Below, one piece after another: positions 34,975 to 46,917 of a DNA stretch of 64,000 nucleotides. The DNA is taken from the NCBI GenBank assembly GCA_039707655.1, contig CM077673.1:269708288-269772287 (forward strand), given 5' to 3'. Made by a program: the position numbers and the translations under genes. Every line of letters starts with the position of its first letter. Position 1 is the stretch's first letter. This DNA comes from Elymus sibiricus. Taxonomy: Eukaryota > Streptophyta > Magnoliopsida > Poales > Poaceae. Under the pieces are notes generated by a model. It was not told the DNA's origin, searched no databases, and saw only the letters and a program-made list of their open reading frames with translations.

Positions 34975-35594
34975 CTAATAATAACCCCTCCTGGAGCGGG
35001 GAGCAGTAAAATGGCAGCCTCTCACCAGCAGCTCCCTGGTGCGCGGCGGCTTCCCAACGCGGAGGGAGTTCGCCGCCTCCTCCGCCTCGCAGCGCTCGAC
35101 GTGCCGATCAACCTCTTGCTGGCGGAGGCGCGCGACCATGCAGCACAGTTCAGTGGGCGCCCACTGGATCTCTTTGGCGGTGGCACGCTCGAGCTTATCG
35201 GCCCACGCCCACACAGCGGTGAGGCGCCTAGCGCCTCTGGCTTTCATTGCGTGGTACCGGCCGTCTTCGTACACCTCCACCGCTCGTCAACTCGCCCGCC
35301 GCCAAAGCTCCAGCTCCTCCTTTCCCTTGTGGCACTAAGGGCATTCCAGGCCGCGAGGTTCCTGGCATGCTCCTCAGCCATCTCCTTCTTGAACGCCACC
35401 TGCCTGGCTCTCTCAGCCGGCGGCAGCGCCTTCCACAAACCCAGATCGTACTGGCCCCAAAACCAATCTTCAGTTGGGGGGTCTGGCGCGACCTCGTCTG
35501 GGGGCGTGAAGGGGTCATCCTCGTCACTGCATTTCGCCATGTCCTCGCGGGGTGGCGCCTCCTCCTTTGCTTGTGCACAGACCGACCGTGCCAT
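34975..35594 (-). pseudogene. CACTA minus-strand gene, hypothetical, frameshifted
   Basis: ATG 35594 starts MARSVCAQAKEEAPP. The frame has DWFWGQYDLGLWKALPPAER and a basic helix (VAFKKEMAEEHARNLAAWNA). It shifts near 35285, where ERWRCTKTAG overlaps the continuing frame MEVYEDGRYHAMKAR. The second part ends at 34975 after a Cys-containing helix (ELCCMVARLRQQEVDRHVER). TATAAATT at about 35669-35676 on the minus strand is a suitable TATA box. It converges on ORF1. No domain is recognised. Confidence 0.5.
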
Positions 35595-35909
35595 GGCAGA
35601 GTTTTGTGCGAGGGGTGGGATAGAGAGACGAGAGAATGCAGGCGGGATGACGTCTCGAGGGGCAGAATTTATAGGCGGCTGGAGTCTTGATCGATGCGAC
35701 TAGTGATTGCACACGATTTCCTAGTCAACAGCCGTGTGTGAATTAACATCATTGACGGTTCCCAATGCATGACCGTGTGCGATTAATAGCCCGCGAAAAT
35801 TGGCTTCCAAAACTTGAAACACGAAACACAACGCCAATCATGTGCGACCCGTTTGTTTTGCCAAATATTTACATTTTCTATCCAAATGTAATGCATGCGT
35901 GCCATTTGT

Positions 35910-38340
35910 GTTACGAAAGCAAGTTCGAGAGCAGTAACCACGACATCTTGGTCCCATGGCGGGAAATCATGCATATTTTCATGTACTTCAGAATTCAAAG
36001 CATTTTTTCATATTTTTTTGAATTTACAACCTAGATTCTCAATGCTTTTGTGTCCAAACCGTCACTCAAGAAGTTTGGAACTCCTTCAAATTTATTGCAA
36101 GCGGCATATATAGGGAAGCAAGTAGTACATAAATATGATTTTCCAGCGGTTTTTGCTTCATCTAGCCTGTTCTTGTGTTTCAGTTTTGAACTATGGCCAT
36201 TAAATTTCTATAAACTAACTAAATGTATAAAAATGCCAATAGAACGCCCTTTTTTAAAAAAAAATAGGATGCCGGTCATATTCGTGCATTGTATCTATGA
36301 AAAAAAACTAGGTCGAATGACAATGCGATTGGCGGTTCGTCATCACACATGGCCCCACGTTCCCTCTCGGAACCATGCGCCTTCGTGTGATGCTCCGGTT
36401 TGTGGGAGGCTTGTGTCTAAAGCTAGGGATTTCTTAGGCGAGTATTGGAGTCCCATCTCCGTCCCAATCACCGCCCTCCCATCCCCGTCCCTGTCTACGC
36501 ACCCATGCGCGGGGATAAAAAGTTTCCCATCCATGTCCCCACCGAGTTCTTTATCACCGTGGGGAAACTCACACATTCATTTAAGAACAACCTTCGCGTA
36601 TTTCAGTACAAAAAAATAGTATTTCAACGCAATAAACAATATGGTGTGGCTAGGTTTGGGATTTCTTAGGGAATTTTGGGACAAAGGGGTGGGATGTGTG
36701 TAAATTTGGGCGACCGAGGCCCCAAATTACGTGGGGTCTACTAATTTCAGAGCCCACATGTAAGTACTTCAATTCATGTGTAAGGCGGGTAATGCTATCC
36801 CATCCTCATCCCCGTCCTGCACGCTTGATACGTAAGGTATTTGACCCACCAACTTCTAGATGGGCATTCAAGCTCACACTCGTGCCCTAATAGAGTAATT
36901 ACCCATGGGACGCGGGTAACAGTTAACCATGCATGCATTGCCAGCTTTGCCATGTGTCAAAGCTTATCTCGAACAAGTCGTTACTTTGATCACGACATCT
37001 TGGACCCATGTCGGGAAATCATGCATATTTTCATGTACTTCGGCGCATTTTTCAACTTTTGACTTGAAAACCTAGATTCCCAATGCTTTTGTGTCCAAAC
37101 CGTCACTCAAGATGTTTGGAACTCCTTCAAATTTATTGCATGTGGTATATATACGGAAGCAAGTAGTACATAAATATGATTTGCTAGCCGTTCTTGCTTT
37201 ATCTTGCTTGTTCATCTGTTTCAGTTTTGAACTATGGCCATTAAATTTCTGGAAACTAACTTCATGTATAAAAATGCCAATTGAATGCCGTAATTTTTTT
37301 CAGATTTTAGGATGACGGTCGTATTCGTACATTGCATCGATGAAAAAAAACTAGGCCAAATGAGGCAGCGATCCGCTTCGTCATCACACAACACCCCACG
37401 TCCCCTCTCGGAACTATATATATGAGCCTGCACGTGGGGCTCCGGTTTGTGAGAGGCATGTGTCAAAGCTTATCTCGAACAAGCCGTCACTTTGGCCACG
37501 ACATCTTGACCCCATGTCGAGAAATCATGCTGATTTTCATGTACTGCATAGCATTTTTATTTATTTTTTGAATTTAAAAACCTAGATTATTCTCAATGCT
37601 TGTGTCCAAACCGTTACTCAAGATGTCTGGAACTCCTTCAAATTTATTGCACGTGGCATATAGACGGAAGCACTGGTACATATATAAAAATGATTTTTTT
37701 CCTGCAGTTTTTGCTTCATCTTGAACATGTCCATGTGTTTTAGTTTTGAATTATGGCCACTAGATATCTAGAAACTAACTTCATGTACAAAAATGCTCAT
37801 TGAACCCCGAAAATGTCCAAATTTCAGGTTGCCGGACGTATTCGTGCATTGTAACGAATTCAAAAAAGGTAGGCCAAATGAGACAACGACTAGCGGCTCG
37901 TCATCAAACAAGGATCCTCTCGGAACTGCGACCCTTCGTGTGATGCTACGTTTTGTGAGAGGCATGTCTCAAAGCTTTTCTCGAACAAGTCGTTACTTTG
38001 ACCACGACATCTTGGCCCCATGTCGGGAAATCATGCAGATTATTATCATGTTCTTCAGAGCATTTTTTCATTTTTTGAATTTTAAAACCTAGATTCCCAA
38101 TGCGTGCACGTGTGTCCAAACCGTTACCCAAGATGTTTGTAACTCCTTAAAATTTATTGCAAGCGGCATATATTGGGAAGCAAGTAGTACATAAATATGA
38201 TTTTTCCAGCAGTTTTTGCTTCATCTTGCATGTTCGTGTGTTACAATTTTGAATTATGGCCGTAAAATTTGTACAAACTAAATGTATAAAAATGCGAATT
38301 GTACCCCGAATATTTCCTAATTTTAAGGATGTCGTTAGTG
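35910..38340. repeat. Tandem array of ~505-bp units inside the CACTA element
   Basis: Four units start near 35911, 36955, 37463 and 37970, each with a form of CGTTACTTTGACCACGACATC, then CCTAGATTCYCAATGC, GTGTCCAAACCGT, and a GGCATATA-GGAAGCAAGTAGTAC block. Units 2 to 4 are contiguous at ~505 bp. Unit 1 is separated from unit 2 by about 530 bp of unrelated, C-rich sequence (36421-36950), so something probably inserted there or was there first. No gene is supported. Confidence 0.85.
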
Positions 38341-38583
38341 GATTTTGACGGTAGGGATCTTTTTCTTACAAATAAAACAATATCCGTTACCGCTGTACCC
38401 AAAAATAGTTTTACAATTCGATACAAAAAGTGAACCGCATACACACGGTTCCATACGGAAACCGTTTGCGATGAAAATTCACGGATCTATTTATGTCTTA
38501 CGAGGGAAGCTTCGTCGGCTTCGTCTAGCTCGGATTTCGTTCACCCTGGACTCCCATTCCCCAACAAACCCTCTGTGCAAAGA

Positions 38584-39375
38584 ATGACGTTGTGGGAACG
38601 CTTCGTAAGGGTGCGTACGACCGCCCCCTCGGCCCCGAGCGCTCTCGCCTCTGTCGAGAACGCGGCCGCCTCGGCCGAGAGCGCAGCCGCATCCGCCTTA
38701 AGCGCGGCTGCATCCGCCGAAAGGGCCTCTGCGACAGCCGACAGGGCTTCTGCGGCGGCCAGAAGGGCGTCTGTAGCCGCGGAGACGGCATCTGCAGCTG
38801 CTACGACGGCGGCTGCAAACGCCAAGAGCGCTCGAGCAGCGTGCCATGCCGCGGAGGCCGCCTTGGCCCGGGTCGAGGCCATCCTGGCCTATATCATCGA
38901 GAACGCCCACGCCAAGATACTCCAAGCTTTGCCGGAATCCAGCATGCACCACACGTCCGAAGAGGCGGCTGCTGCGGATGCCGAGATGAATGCTGATGAT
39001 GCGGCGGCGGAGGCCATGGAGCCCCTTCCGCACGAGATCTCCGAGCGAGAGATGGAGATGCGGGAGCCGTCCGAGAGCGCCGAGTGCTGGGAGGAGTTGC
39101 GCGTGGCTCAGGAGGAGGTCGAGAAGCGTCAGTCCATTGAGGAATCGGCGATGGAGTACCAACGCGAGCTATGGCGGCGCCACTACTACGAGTACTACGA
39201 AGATGAGGGCGACACCAATGACGAGGACAACGCCGAGGATGAGCACTTTGCCGCGGTCGAAGTCAGCCTGGGGTCGTGGAGTCCAGCACCGGCGGAATGT
39301 CGCCCGGACAAGTCGTCGACATCTCATCGAACAGCGGCGAGGCATAGGGCGGCTGCTCGTCGGCGTCTTTGTTAA
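38584..39375 (+). CDS. CACTA ORF3, alanine-rich hypothetical protein (263 aa)
   Basis: It starts MTLWERFVRVRTTAPSAPSA. Residues ~15-100 form an Ala/Ser/Arg repeat (ASAESAAASALSAAASAERA) that is probably helical. An acidic helix follows (EISEREMEMREPSESAECWE), then an aromatic stretch YYEYYEDEGDTNDEDNAEDE and a basic tail (RHRAAARRRLC). GC-rich with sharp edges. No known domain. It is on the same strand as, and 440 bp before, the Ulp1-like gene, so it may instead be part of that transcription unit. Confidence 0.5.
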   Translation: MTLWERFVRVRTTAPSAPSALASVENAAASAESAAASALSAAASAERASATADRASAAARRASVAAETASAAATTAAANAKSARAACHAAEAALARVEAILAYIIENAHAKILQALPESSMHHTSEEAAAADAEMNADDAAAEAMEPLPHEISEREMEMREPSESAECWEELRVAQEEVEKRQSIEESAMEYQRELWRRHYYEYYEDEGDTNDEDNAEDEHFAAVEVSLGSWSPAPAECRPDKSSTSHRTAARHRAAARRRLC

Positions 39376-39815
39376 AATTATGTGTAGTACTAATAGCCTT
39401 TGTTCAGAGAGCTGGTCTTTTGTAAGAGCTATGTCTAGTTCAAGCAGCTTGATTATTTAGTGAACTTGCTCGGTTTAGTAACTGTGAGCTATGAGTGTCC
39501 GCTATTTTCTATACCCAAGTTAGCAGTGATGTTACATTGTGCAATGACGTGGATGTGCACTATAACCAAGGAATACGTGGGGAGGGGCAAATTTTTGTAT
39601 GTTCTGTATCATCGCACAGGATAAAAGCTGAAAGACTGTGTCTGATGAATCTTTGAGCGCCAAGATTCCCTGCAACGAGCGAAAAATTTCGCCGACCGCC
39701 GAAATATCTGCCTCCCCCCTGCCAAAGGGCCACATTTCCCCTGCAACCCCTCCACCCCCCCCCCGCGCCGCCGCCCACATCTCTCCCTCTAGCATCCGAC
39801 CGCCGCGGACACGCC

Positions 39816-42123
39816 ATGGTCTCCTCGAGTGACCCCTCAAGCGGTATCTCCGACGACGACGAATCTCTCATCAGCCAGGTATTCGTCTCTCTTCTCTCTG
39901 GCTCAACTAGGCTTAGGGTTTTGTTTTGGAATTGGGGATTTTAAAGCGGCAGGTCCATTTGCGCCATTTCTTTCTCTTGTAGCTTCCTAGGACAATCACT
40001 TCCAACGAATGGAGAGGGGTAGCTGAAGACCTGCCTGTTCATGGTCAACATCAATTTCAATCCGTGAAGTTGCGAGCTTTTGAATCTGGGTACAGTGGGA
40101 GGAAGTTTCTGCGATGTGCAAAGAAGGTAAGCCTAACTCTCATTGTTAGAAATCATTTGTTATATTAGGTGTGATTTAGACTTCCCGTGTGCTATTTGAT
40201 TCTGGATGTGATTAAGACACTGTCATAGTTTTAACCTGAAGGCATATTGACAGCAAGAAAATTATATGCGACATGAGTTATCATTGCATGAAAATTTACT
40301 GCAAGGTAGTACACATGAAGCACTTCATTTCATTCAGCACGAGCAAGGTCTAATTATGCACAGAAACATGGCTAGCATCAACACCACATGGCAATCTGAA
40401 ATAAACAGATTCTCACACTTAGTGAAAAAAACATGGTGCAAGACAATAGTTTTTACCAAATTGGAATGTTTGACAGCAGAATGTACATAGATGTCACAAT
40501 TAATTTGTTTTCATTCAAACACTGCCGATGTGCGTCCTGTACTACAAAGACTGTTGCATTTATGTTTCGCTTCCTGGTAAAATTGGCAATTTGTTATTAC
40601 ACATGACAGAAACAGAGGAGGGTCGACTACCAGAGCATCGTACTACGAAGACTCTTTGAGCAGAAAAGACTCTTCAAGCGGAAAAGACTCTTCGAGCAGA
40701 ACCATGGCATGGCCGATGAAGACCCATGTAATCCTGGTTCTGATGAAGACCCATTTGAAGCACACAAGTACAAGCATGGCCAGCTTTTTCGTGTTGGCGA
40801 ATACTTTGATGAGTGCAGTTCCAGTTTTCGCAAGTTACATAAATATTGCATGGACATAATGTCAAAAGGAGAAGATCATAACATTGTGGAATTGCAGTAC
40901 GACAACTGGCATTTCTCTCACGTTCCAGGTACCATCAGTGTGGAATTCGAGGACTTTCATCTCTTCTTCAACTTCGATGAGCTTGCTGCCACTCTTGTCA
41001 AATGCTTGATGTTGTAAGTACTTCACAAACTCTGATCAACTTCTCCATACAAGGCTGTAAATGACAAAAAAGCTAACTATAATGTATTCCTCTCAGGGGA
41101 TTGATGATGCAGAGAACATCAAGGGTGCATGCGTATTTCATAGATCCTGATTTAGCAAACGGCATTTTGTTACAAGATAATGACTCACGCACGGCTTCCA
41201 TTGATTATGTCACCAAGATCTTGTTGGACTTACAGATAGGAGAATTCTTCATGTGGCCATATTATGAAGAGTAAGTTAAATATACAACCACGCATACATT
41301 GATCGTCTTTCAGTTTTTGACATAGTTCGTACGTTCATGGTTTTCTTAAACTGTAGAGGTCACTGGATCTTGGTGGTCATTGTTCCAAAACGCAACACAA
41401 TTTTCTACATGGATTCTCTCAGAGAGTCAAATGTGCCTCAGGATCTGAGTCATCTTCAGGATTTCATGGATAGGTATTGAATTCTTTGATGTTAATGCAT
41501 TGTGTTCATATCTGGTTCCAGAATTGAGTGTGTGAAAATTCATCTTCATTTCCAGTGTATTGTCAAAGAACATAACTTTAGGAGGGAATCAGTTCGACCG
41601 CCAACTACCTCCGCAACACGTGATCGTTTCTCCGGTAACACAACGAAATCCGTTATTTTCAGAAAATGCTAGTCAGATGTTCAAGTTTCTAAGTAAACCT
41701 CTTTCTATTTCTCTCCATAGAAAAAAGAAGAAACAACTTACACCGGTTAGGTTGTTCCTAACAGGGCAAATACATGACTAATACTGTACAAAAAAATTCA
41801 GTGTCCTCAGCAACAACAAGGTACCAGCCTATGTGGATACTACGTTTGTGCACACATGATGAACCTATGCAGACATGCTGAATGTGGTGTCGATGCTCAC
41901 AGGATAAAACCAGTAAGTCTGCTTCTTAATTACTATCTTCTACTCCACATGTATGTCACATTCTGATCTAAAAGTCATGCAGCTGATCTTGGCACCGATG
42001 ACTTCTGAACCGCTCGCCGCCGATGAATTGTTGTCTGTTAGGAAATTTATCAGCACGTTCTTTGTGAAATACTATATCAAGCCCTCTAAAGACGTCAAAG
42101 ATTTCCATATTCAAATCTCCTAA
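39816..42123 (+). CDS. Ulp1-like cysteine protease (peptidase C48) gene in the CACTA element, 8 exons
   Basis: My model joins 39816-39878, 39983-40126, 40610-41013, 41097-41270, 41357-41473, 41556-41619, 41802-41912 and 41983-42123, about 405 residues. All introns are GT...AG and phases agree; the exon 6 end (41619) is the least certain. Ulp1/SENP enzymes cleave SUMO-like proteins. The catalytic set is visible: His in EEGHWILVV (exon 5), Asp in FYMDSL, Gln in CPQQQQG and Cys in SLCGYYVC (exon 7). Exon 3 has a 15-bp repeat encoding KRLF. The start context is GCCATGG. Ulp1-like genes are known cargo of plant CACTA and MULE elements; the substrate is unknown. Confidence 0.75.
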
Positions 42124-43150
42124 AAATAAGTACGCATTCATATAGTGTTATCAGCTAAACATATACACATGGATGCATTATTTTCCATGTGATCATGTCT
42201 TCGTCTTTCGTACACTATGATTATGTACTGGATATGTCGGTTTAACAGTTGAGGAATTTAGCTAGCATTTTCTCAATTGCATATTGTCGTGAATTATGAT
42301 GAATCCTCTGCTTGTGGATACTATTCGTTCAATTGCATATTGTGGCGAATTATGATGAATGTTCTTCATGTGGACACTATTTGTCGAGTGCATATTGTGG
42401 CGAATTTGCTATTTGCAGGGTGGATTAAATGCCATATTTTACAATAACCTGGCAATTTCAGCACACACGGTTCAAGCAACTAAGCGTGTGCGGTCCAGAA
42501 CGGAAAACACACGCAACTCATAGCGCAACTGCCTGTGATCCACAGGAAAAGCACACGAGATATAATCTAAAACGTCGGTGATACATAAGAAATCGCAAAC
42601 GGTTTGCAACACTTGTACGTGTGCATAGGAGCTACTCAACTGTTTTCGATAGCACCGTATCTCACACGTGAGCCAACAGGAAACCGTGCCTGATGCAAAG
42701 ACGATCCCACGCGTACATTTTTCGGGAAACGTGTCCGATGATGTTATACATGGTACACGGTTCCCAGAGATATCTCGTGTGCGATGATGAAGATATCACA
42801 CACAGTGTCTACAATGGCCCGTGTGGATTAGGTAACATTTCACAAACGGTCAAAGGTCAAACTCCGTTTGTTTTCCATGAGCAATTAGACGCGTTTCACT
42901 CGTCTTGGACGTGTGTGATTGATTCCAAATCCCACACGTAGGCCGAAAAGATTATGTGTGCGATCTGTTCCTGCACAGCACACGATTATATTTGCAGATC
43001 GTTTACGTTAGTTGGCCACCATTGCCGACGGGTTTACGGTGTCGTGTGGGATGGACCGCCCCTATCGCCCACGCATGCAAGGCGAATGTTTGGAACTACG
43101 TCGCGGAAAGGGGTTAAAAACCGTTTGTATAGCACGTCGCTGCACCAGTG
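42124..43150. repeat. CACTA 3' end: minisatellite-like copies and right subterminal repeats
   Basis: 42240-42415 has three imperfect copies of a ~58-bp unit with GCATATTGTGGCGAATTATG. From 42460 to 43140 there are many CACACGGTT, GTGTGCGAT and AAACGGTTTG-like motifs in both orientations. No gene is present; apparent coding frames here are repeat artefacts. Confidence 0.65.
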
Positions 43151-46100
43151 GCTTGACCATGAAAATGATATGCATTTGTGTGAAAGGAATGAAATAGATC
43201 AAATTTTCTTTGAACAACAACCTCTCCTGAAACACAATTTGCCTATTGAAACTCTTGGAGGTCCCCCTCCACCTAAAGGTGATCCTGTGTTTGAATTGAA
43301 ACAATTTCCTCACACTTTGAAGTATGCTTGTCTTGATGAGAAAAAGATATATCCTGTTATTATTAGTGCTAACCTTTCAGAACATGAAGAAGAAAGATTA
43401 TTAAAAGTTCTAAGGAAGCACAGGGCAGCTATTGGATATACTCTTGATGATCTTAAGGGCATTTGTCCCACTCTATGTCAGCACAAGATTAATATGGAAC
43501 CTGATGCTAAACCCGTTGTTGATCACCAACGGCGATTGAATCCTAAGATGAAGGAAGTGGTAAGAACTGAAATATTAAAACTTCTGGAAGCAGGTATAAT
43601 CTATCCTATTGCTGATAGTAGATGGGTAAGTCCCGTTCATTGTGTCCCTAAGAAAGGAGGTATTACCGTTGTTCCTAATGATAAGAATGAACTCATTCCA
43701 CAAAGAATTGTTACTGGCTATAGAATGGTAATTGATTTTAGAAAATTAAATAAAGCTACTAGGAAGGATCATTACCCTCTGCCTTTCATTGATCAAATGC
43801 TAGAAAGGTTATCTAAGCACACACACTTTTGGTTCCTAGATGGATATTCTGGTTTCTCTCAAATACCTGTGTCACAATCCGATCAAGAGAAACCCACCTT
43901 TACTTGCCCTTTTGGAACCTGTGCTTATAGACGTATGCCTTTTGGTTTATGCAATGCACCTGCTACCTTTCAAAGATGTATGACTGCTATATTCTCTGAT
44001 TTTTGTGAAAAGATTGTGGAGGTTTTCATGGATGATTTTTCCGTTTACGGAACCCCTTTTGATGATTGCTTAAGCAACCTTGATCGAGTTTTGCAGAGAT
44101 GTGAACAAACTAATCTTGTCTTGAATTGGGAGAAGTGCCACTTTATGGTTAATGAAGGCATTGTCTTGGGGCACAAAATATATGAACGATGTATTGAGGT
44201 GGACAAAGCTAAAGTTGATGCAATTGAGAAAATTTCATGTCCTAAAGATATTAAAGGTATTCACAGTTTCCTTGGTCATGTTGGTTTCTATAGGAGGTTC
44301 ATTAAATACTTCTCTAAAATTTCTAGGCCTCTTACTAATCTTTTGCAAAAGGATATCCCTTTTGTTTTTGATGATGATTGTGTGGAAGCCTTTGAAACAC
44401 TCAAGAAAGCCTTAACCTCTGCACCTATCGTTCAACCACCTGATTGGAACTTGCCTTTTGAAATTATGTGTGATGCTAGTGATTATGCTGTTGGTGCTGT
44501 TCTAGGACAAAGACTAGATAAGAAGTTGAATGTTATCCATTATGCTAGCAAAACTCTAGACAATGCTCAACGAAATTATGCTACTACAGAAAAGGAATTT
44601 TTAGCGGTTGTGTTTGCTTGTGATAAATTTAGATCCTATATTGTTGACTCCGAAGTAATTGTTCACACCGACCATGTTGCTATAAAATATCTTATGGAAA
44701 AGAAAGATGCTAAACCTAGACTTATTAGGTGGGTTCTCTTGCTCCAAGAATTTGACTTGCATATTGTTGATAGGAAGGGAGCTGAGAACCCCGTAGCTGA
44801 TAACTTGTCTAGGTTAGAAAATATTCTTGATGACCCACTACCTATTGATGATAGTTTCCCTGACGAACAGTTAGCTGCAATAAATGTTTCTCAAAATACT
44901 CCTTGGTATGCTGATTATGCTAATTACATTGTCGCTAAATATATACCACCTAGCTTCACATACCAACAAAAGAAAAAATTATTCTATGACTTGAGACATT
45001 ACTTTTGGGATGACCCACATCTTTATAAAGAAGGAGTAGACAGTATTATTAGACGTTGTGTACCTTAGCATGAACAGGAACAAATCCTACGGAAATGTCA
45101 TTCCGAAGCTTATGGAGGACATCATGCGGGAGATAGAACTGCTCACAAGGTATTGCAATCTGGTTTTTATTGGCCTACTCTCTTCAAAGATGCCCGTAAG
45201 TTTGTCTTGTCTTGTGATGAAAGTCAAAGAATTGGTAATATCGGTAAGCGTCAGGAAATGCCTATGAATTATTCACTTGTTGTTGAACCATTTGATGTTT
45301 GGGGTTTTGATTATATGGGACCTTTTCCTTCCTCTAATGGGTACACTCATATTTTGGTTGCTGTTGATTATGTCACTAAGTGGGTAGAAGCTATTCCAAC
45401 TAGTAGTGCTGATCACCACACTTCCATTAAAATGCTCAAAGAGGTTATCTTCCCGGGGTTTGGAGTCCCTAGATATTTAATGACTGATGGTGGTTCACAC
45501 TTTATTCATGGTGCTTTCCATAAGATGCTTGCTAAATATGATGTTAACCATAGAATTGCATCACCCTATGATCCTCAATCTAGTGGTCAAGTTGAACTTA
45601 GCAATAGAGAAATAAAATTAATATTACAAAAAACTATCAATAGTTCTCGTAAGAATTGGTCTAAGAAATTAGATGATGCACTTTGGGCCTATAGAACAAC
45701 TTATAAAAATCCTATGGGTATGTCTCCATACAAAATGGTATATGGAAAAGCTTGTCATTTGCCTCTAGAATTAGAACACAAAGCATTTTGGGCCATTAAA
45801 GAACTTAACTATGATTTCAAACTTGCCGGTGAGAAGAGGCTATTTGATATCAGCTCACTAGATGAATGGAGAACCCAATCCTATGAAAATGCTAAACTAT
45901 TCAAAGAAAAAGTAAAAACATTGCATGACAAAAGAATCCAAAAGCGGGAATTCAAAATAGGAGACTATGTTCTTTTGTTCAACTCTCGTTTAAGATTTTT
46001 TGCAGGTAAACTTCTCTCCAAATGGGAAGGACCATATGTTATCGAAGAGGTTTATCGTTTTGGAGCTATCAAGATTAATAATGCCGAAGGTACTAACCCG

Positions 46101-46226
46101 AAGGTGGTCAATGGACAAAGAATTATGCATTATATCTCAGGTACGCCTATTAACATTGAAAGCAATGTTATCCAAACCATGACGCCGGAGGAACACATAA
46201 AAGAAACCTTCCGGAACACTCCATAA
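43151..46226 (+). pseudogene. A pol: RT, RNase H and integrase, one stop
   Basis: After the CACTA the frame is open through RT ([30 protein letters not shown], [18 protein letters not shown], catalytic FMDDFSVYG near 44030) and RNase H ([39 protein letters not shown]). A TAG at 45066-45068 (AAG in B) splits it. Integrase follows in the same frame: zinc finger [12 protein letters not shown] with CDESQR where B has CDECQR, so one zinc ligand is lost. Catalytic D in FDYMGPFP, D in MTDGGSHF and E in [11 protein letters not shown] are present. The FMDD form of RT fits the Athila lineage. Confidence 0.85.
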
Positions 46227-46352
46227 TTCTGAAAAATAGGAGGTACGTGATACGGTAAGTAAACGGACTCCAAAAAATCTGCAAAAATATTTTTTTTCAG
46301 TTTTGGAATATTAGAAAATTTTGGGAATAAAGAAATAAACCGGAAGGTGATC

Positions 46353-46577
46353 GAGGTGAGCATGATACACCAGGGCGCGCCAGGCACCCCTAGGCGCGCC
46401 CTGGTGGGTTGTGCCCACCTCAGACACCTCCCCAACTCTGTTTTCTTTCCATATGCTTGTTTTCCAAGAATAAAATTCTCTATATATACCCCCGACTGTT
46501 TTGACAACCGCATCGCAGAAAAATCCTCTGATCTTGTTTCGCGCTGTTTCCCTGTCAGATCTGTCAAGTCAGGCATC
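46353..46577 (+). promoter_or_regulatory. A internal promoter: hairpin P5 and TATA box before the extra ORF
   Basis: Hairpin P5 (about 46368-46412) has arms CACCAGGGCGCGCC and GGCGCGCCCTGGTG around AGGCACCCCTA. CTATATATACCCCC at 46490-46503 is the TATA box, about 80 bp before the ATG at 46578. The stretch 46227-46352 holds nothing else I can name. Confidence 0.65.
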
Positions 46578-46917
46578 ATGTCTTCTCCCTCTTCTAATAA
46601 TGCGGAAGAAGATGCCTGGCTAATGAAGATAGAGCTGAAGAGGGAGGGGCCCGAAGAAGCCAACAAGGAAGAGAAGGGCAAGGAGGCTATGGTGGATCAA
46701 CCACCTGAGGGAGAAGAAGAAGACATCCTTCAACCTTATTATAGTCATCTCACCCCTATTGAAATCGAAGCTTTTAGAGCTTTCGAAGCGGTCCCTGTTC
46801 ATAATAAATTTCTCATCCGTGAAAATATTTTGCTAGAGGAGCACATCAATAACCTTCGGAGGGTCGTCCGCAAATTTGAAGTTGAAATTTGAGCACCTTT
46901 TGAAGTTGAGGGTCCGT
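46578..46917 (+). pseudogene. A extra ORF, N-terminal part only
   Basis: It starts MSSPSSNNAEEDAWLMKIEL, an acidic, Lys/Glu-rich segment (EGPEEANKEEKGKEAMV), then LTPIEIEAFRAFEAVPVHNK and a helix (LLEEHINNLRRVVRKFEVEI). The frame stops at 46892, and A sequence ends at 46917 at the junction with the inverted S patch. The probable C-terminal end of this ORF is at 57350-57400, beyond B. No known domain. The N-terminus differs from that of the B extra ORF. Confidence 0.55.

Larger units (their letters stand above)
33103..43150. mobile_element. CACTA transposon (10,048 bp) in A pol, TSD GCT
   Basis: It starts CACTACTATAG and ends CACCAGTG, so both ends show the CACT/AGTG terminal signature. GCT flanks both sides (33100-33102 and 43151-43153). 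Element B carries the uninterrupted site (TTGCT then CGACCATGAAAA on its sense strand, about 54085), which proves the insertion. Subterminal regions (33130-33550 and 42460-43140) are packed with GTGTGCGAT/AACCGTGTG-type motifs. Inside are two poorly known ORFs, one broken minus-strand gene, a ~505-bp tandem array and a Ulp1-like gene. No TNP2-type transposase was found. Confidence 0.85.

Noticed and set aside
36421..36950. Possible separate transposon between array units 1 and 2
   Set aside because: I could not find convincing terminal inverted repeats or a target duplication; GGGATTTCTTAGG occurs twice in direct orientation (36427, 36658), which does not define an element.
42693..43150. N-terminal 65 residues of the frame running into A pol
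   Set aside because: This part is CACTA subterminal DNA that happens to be open into pol; true pol sequence begins at 43151.
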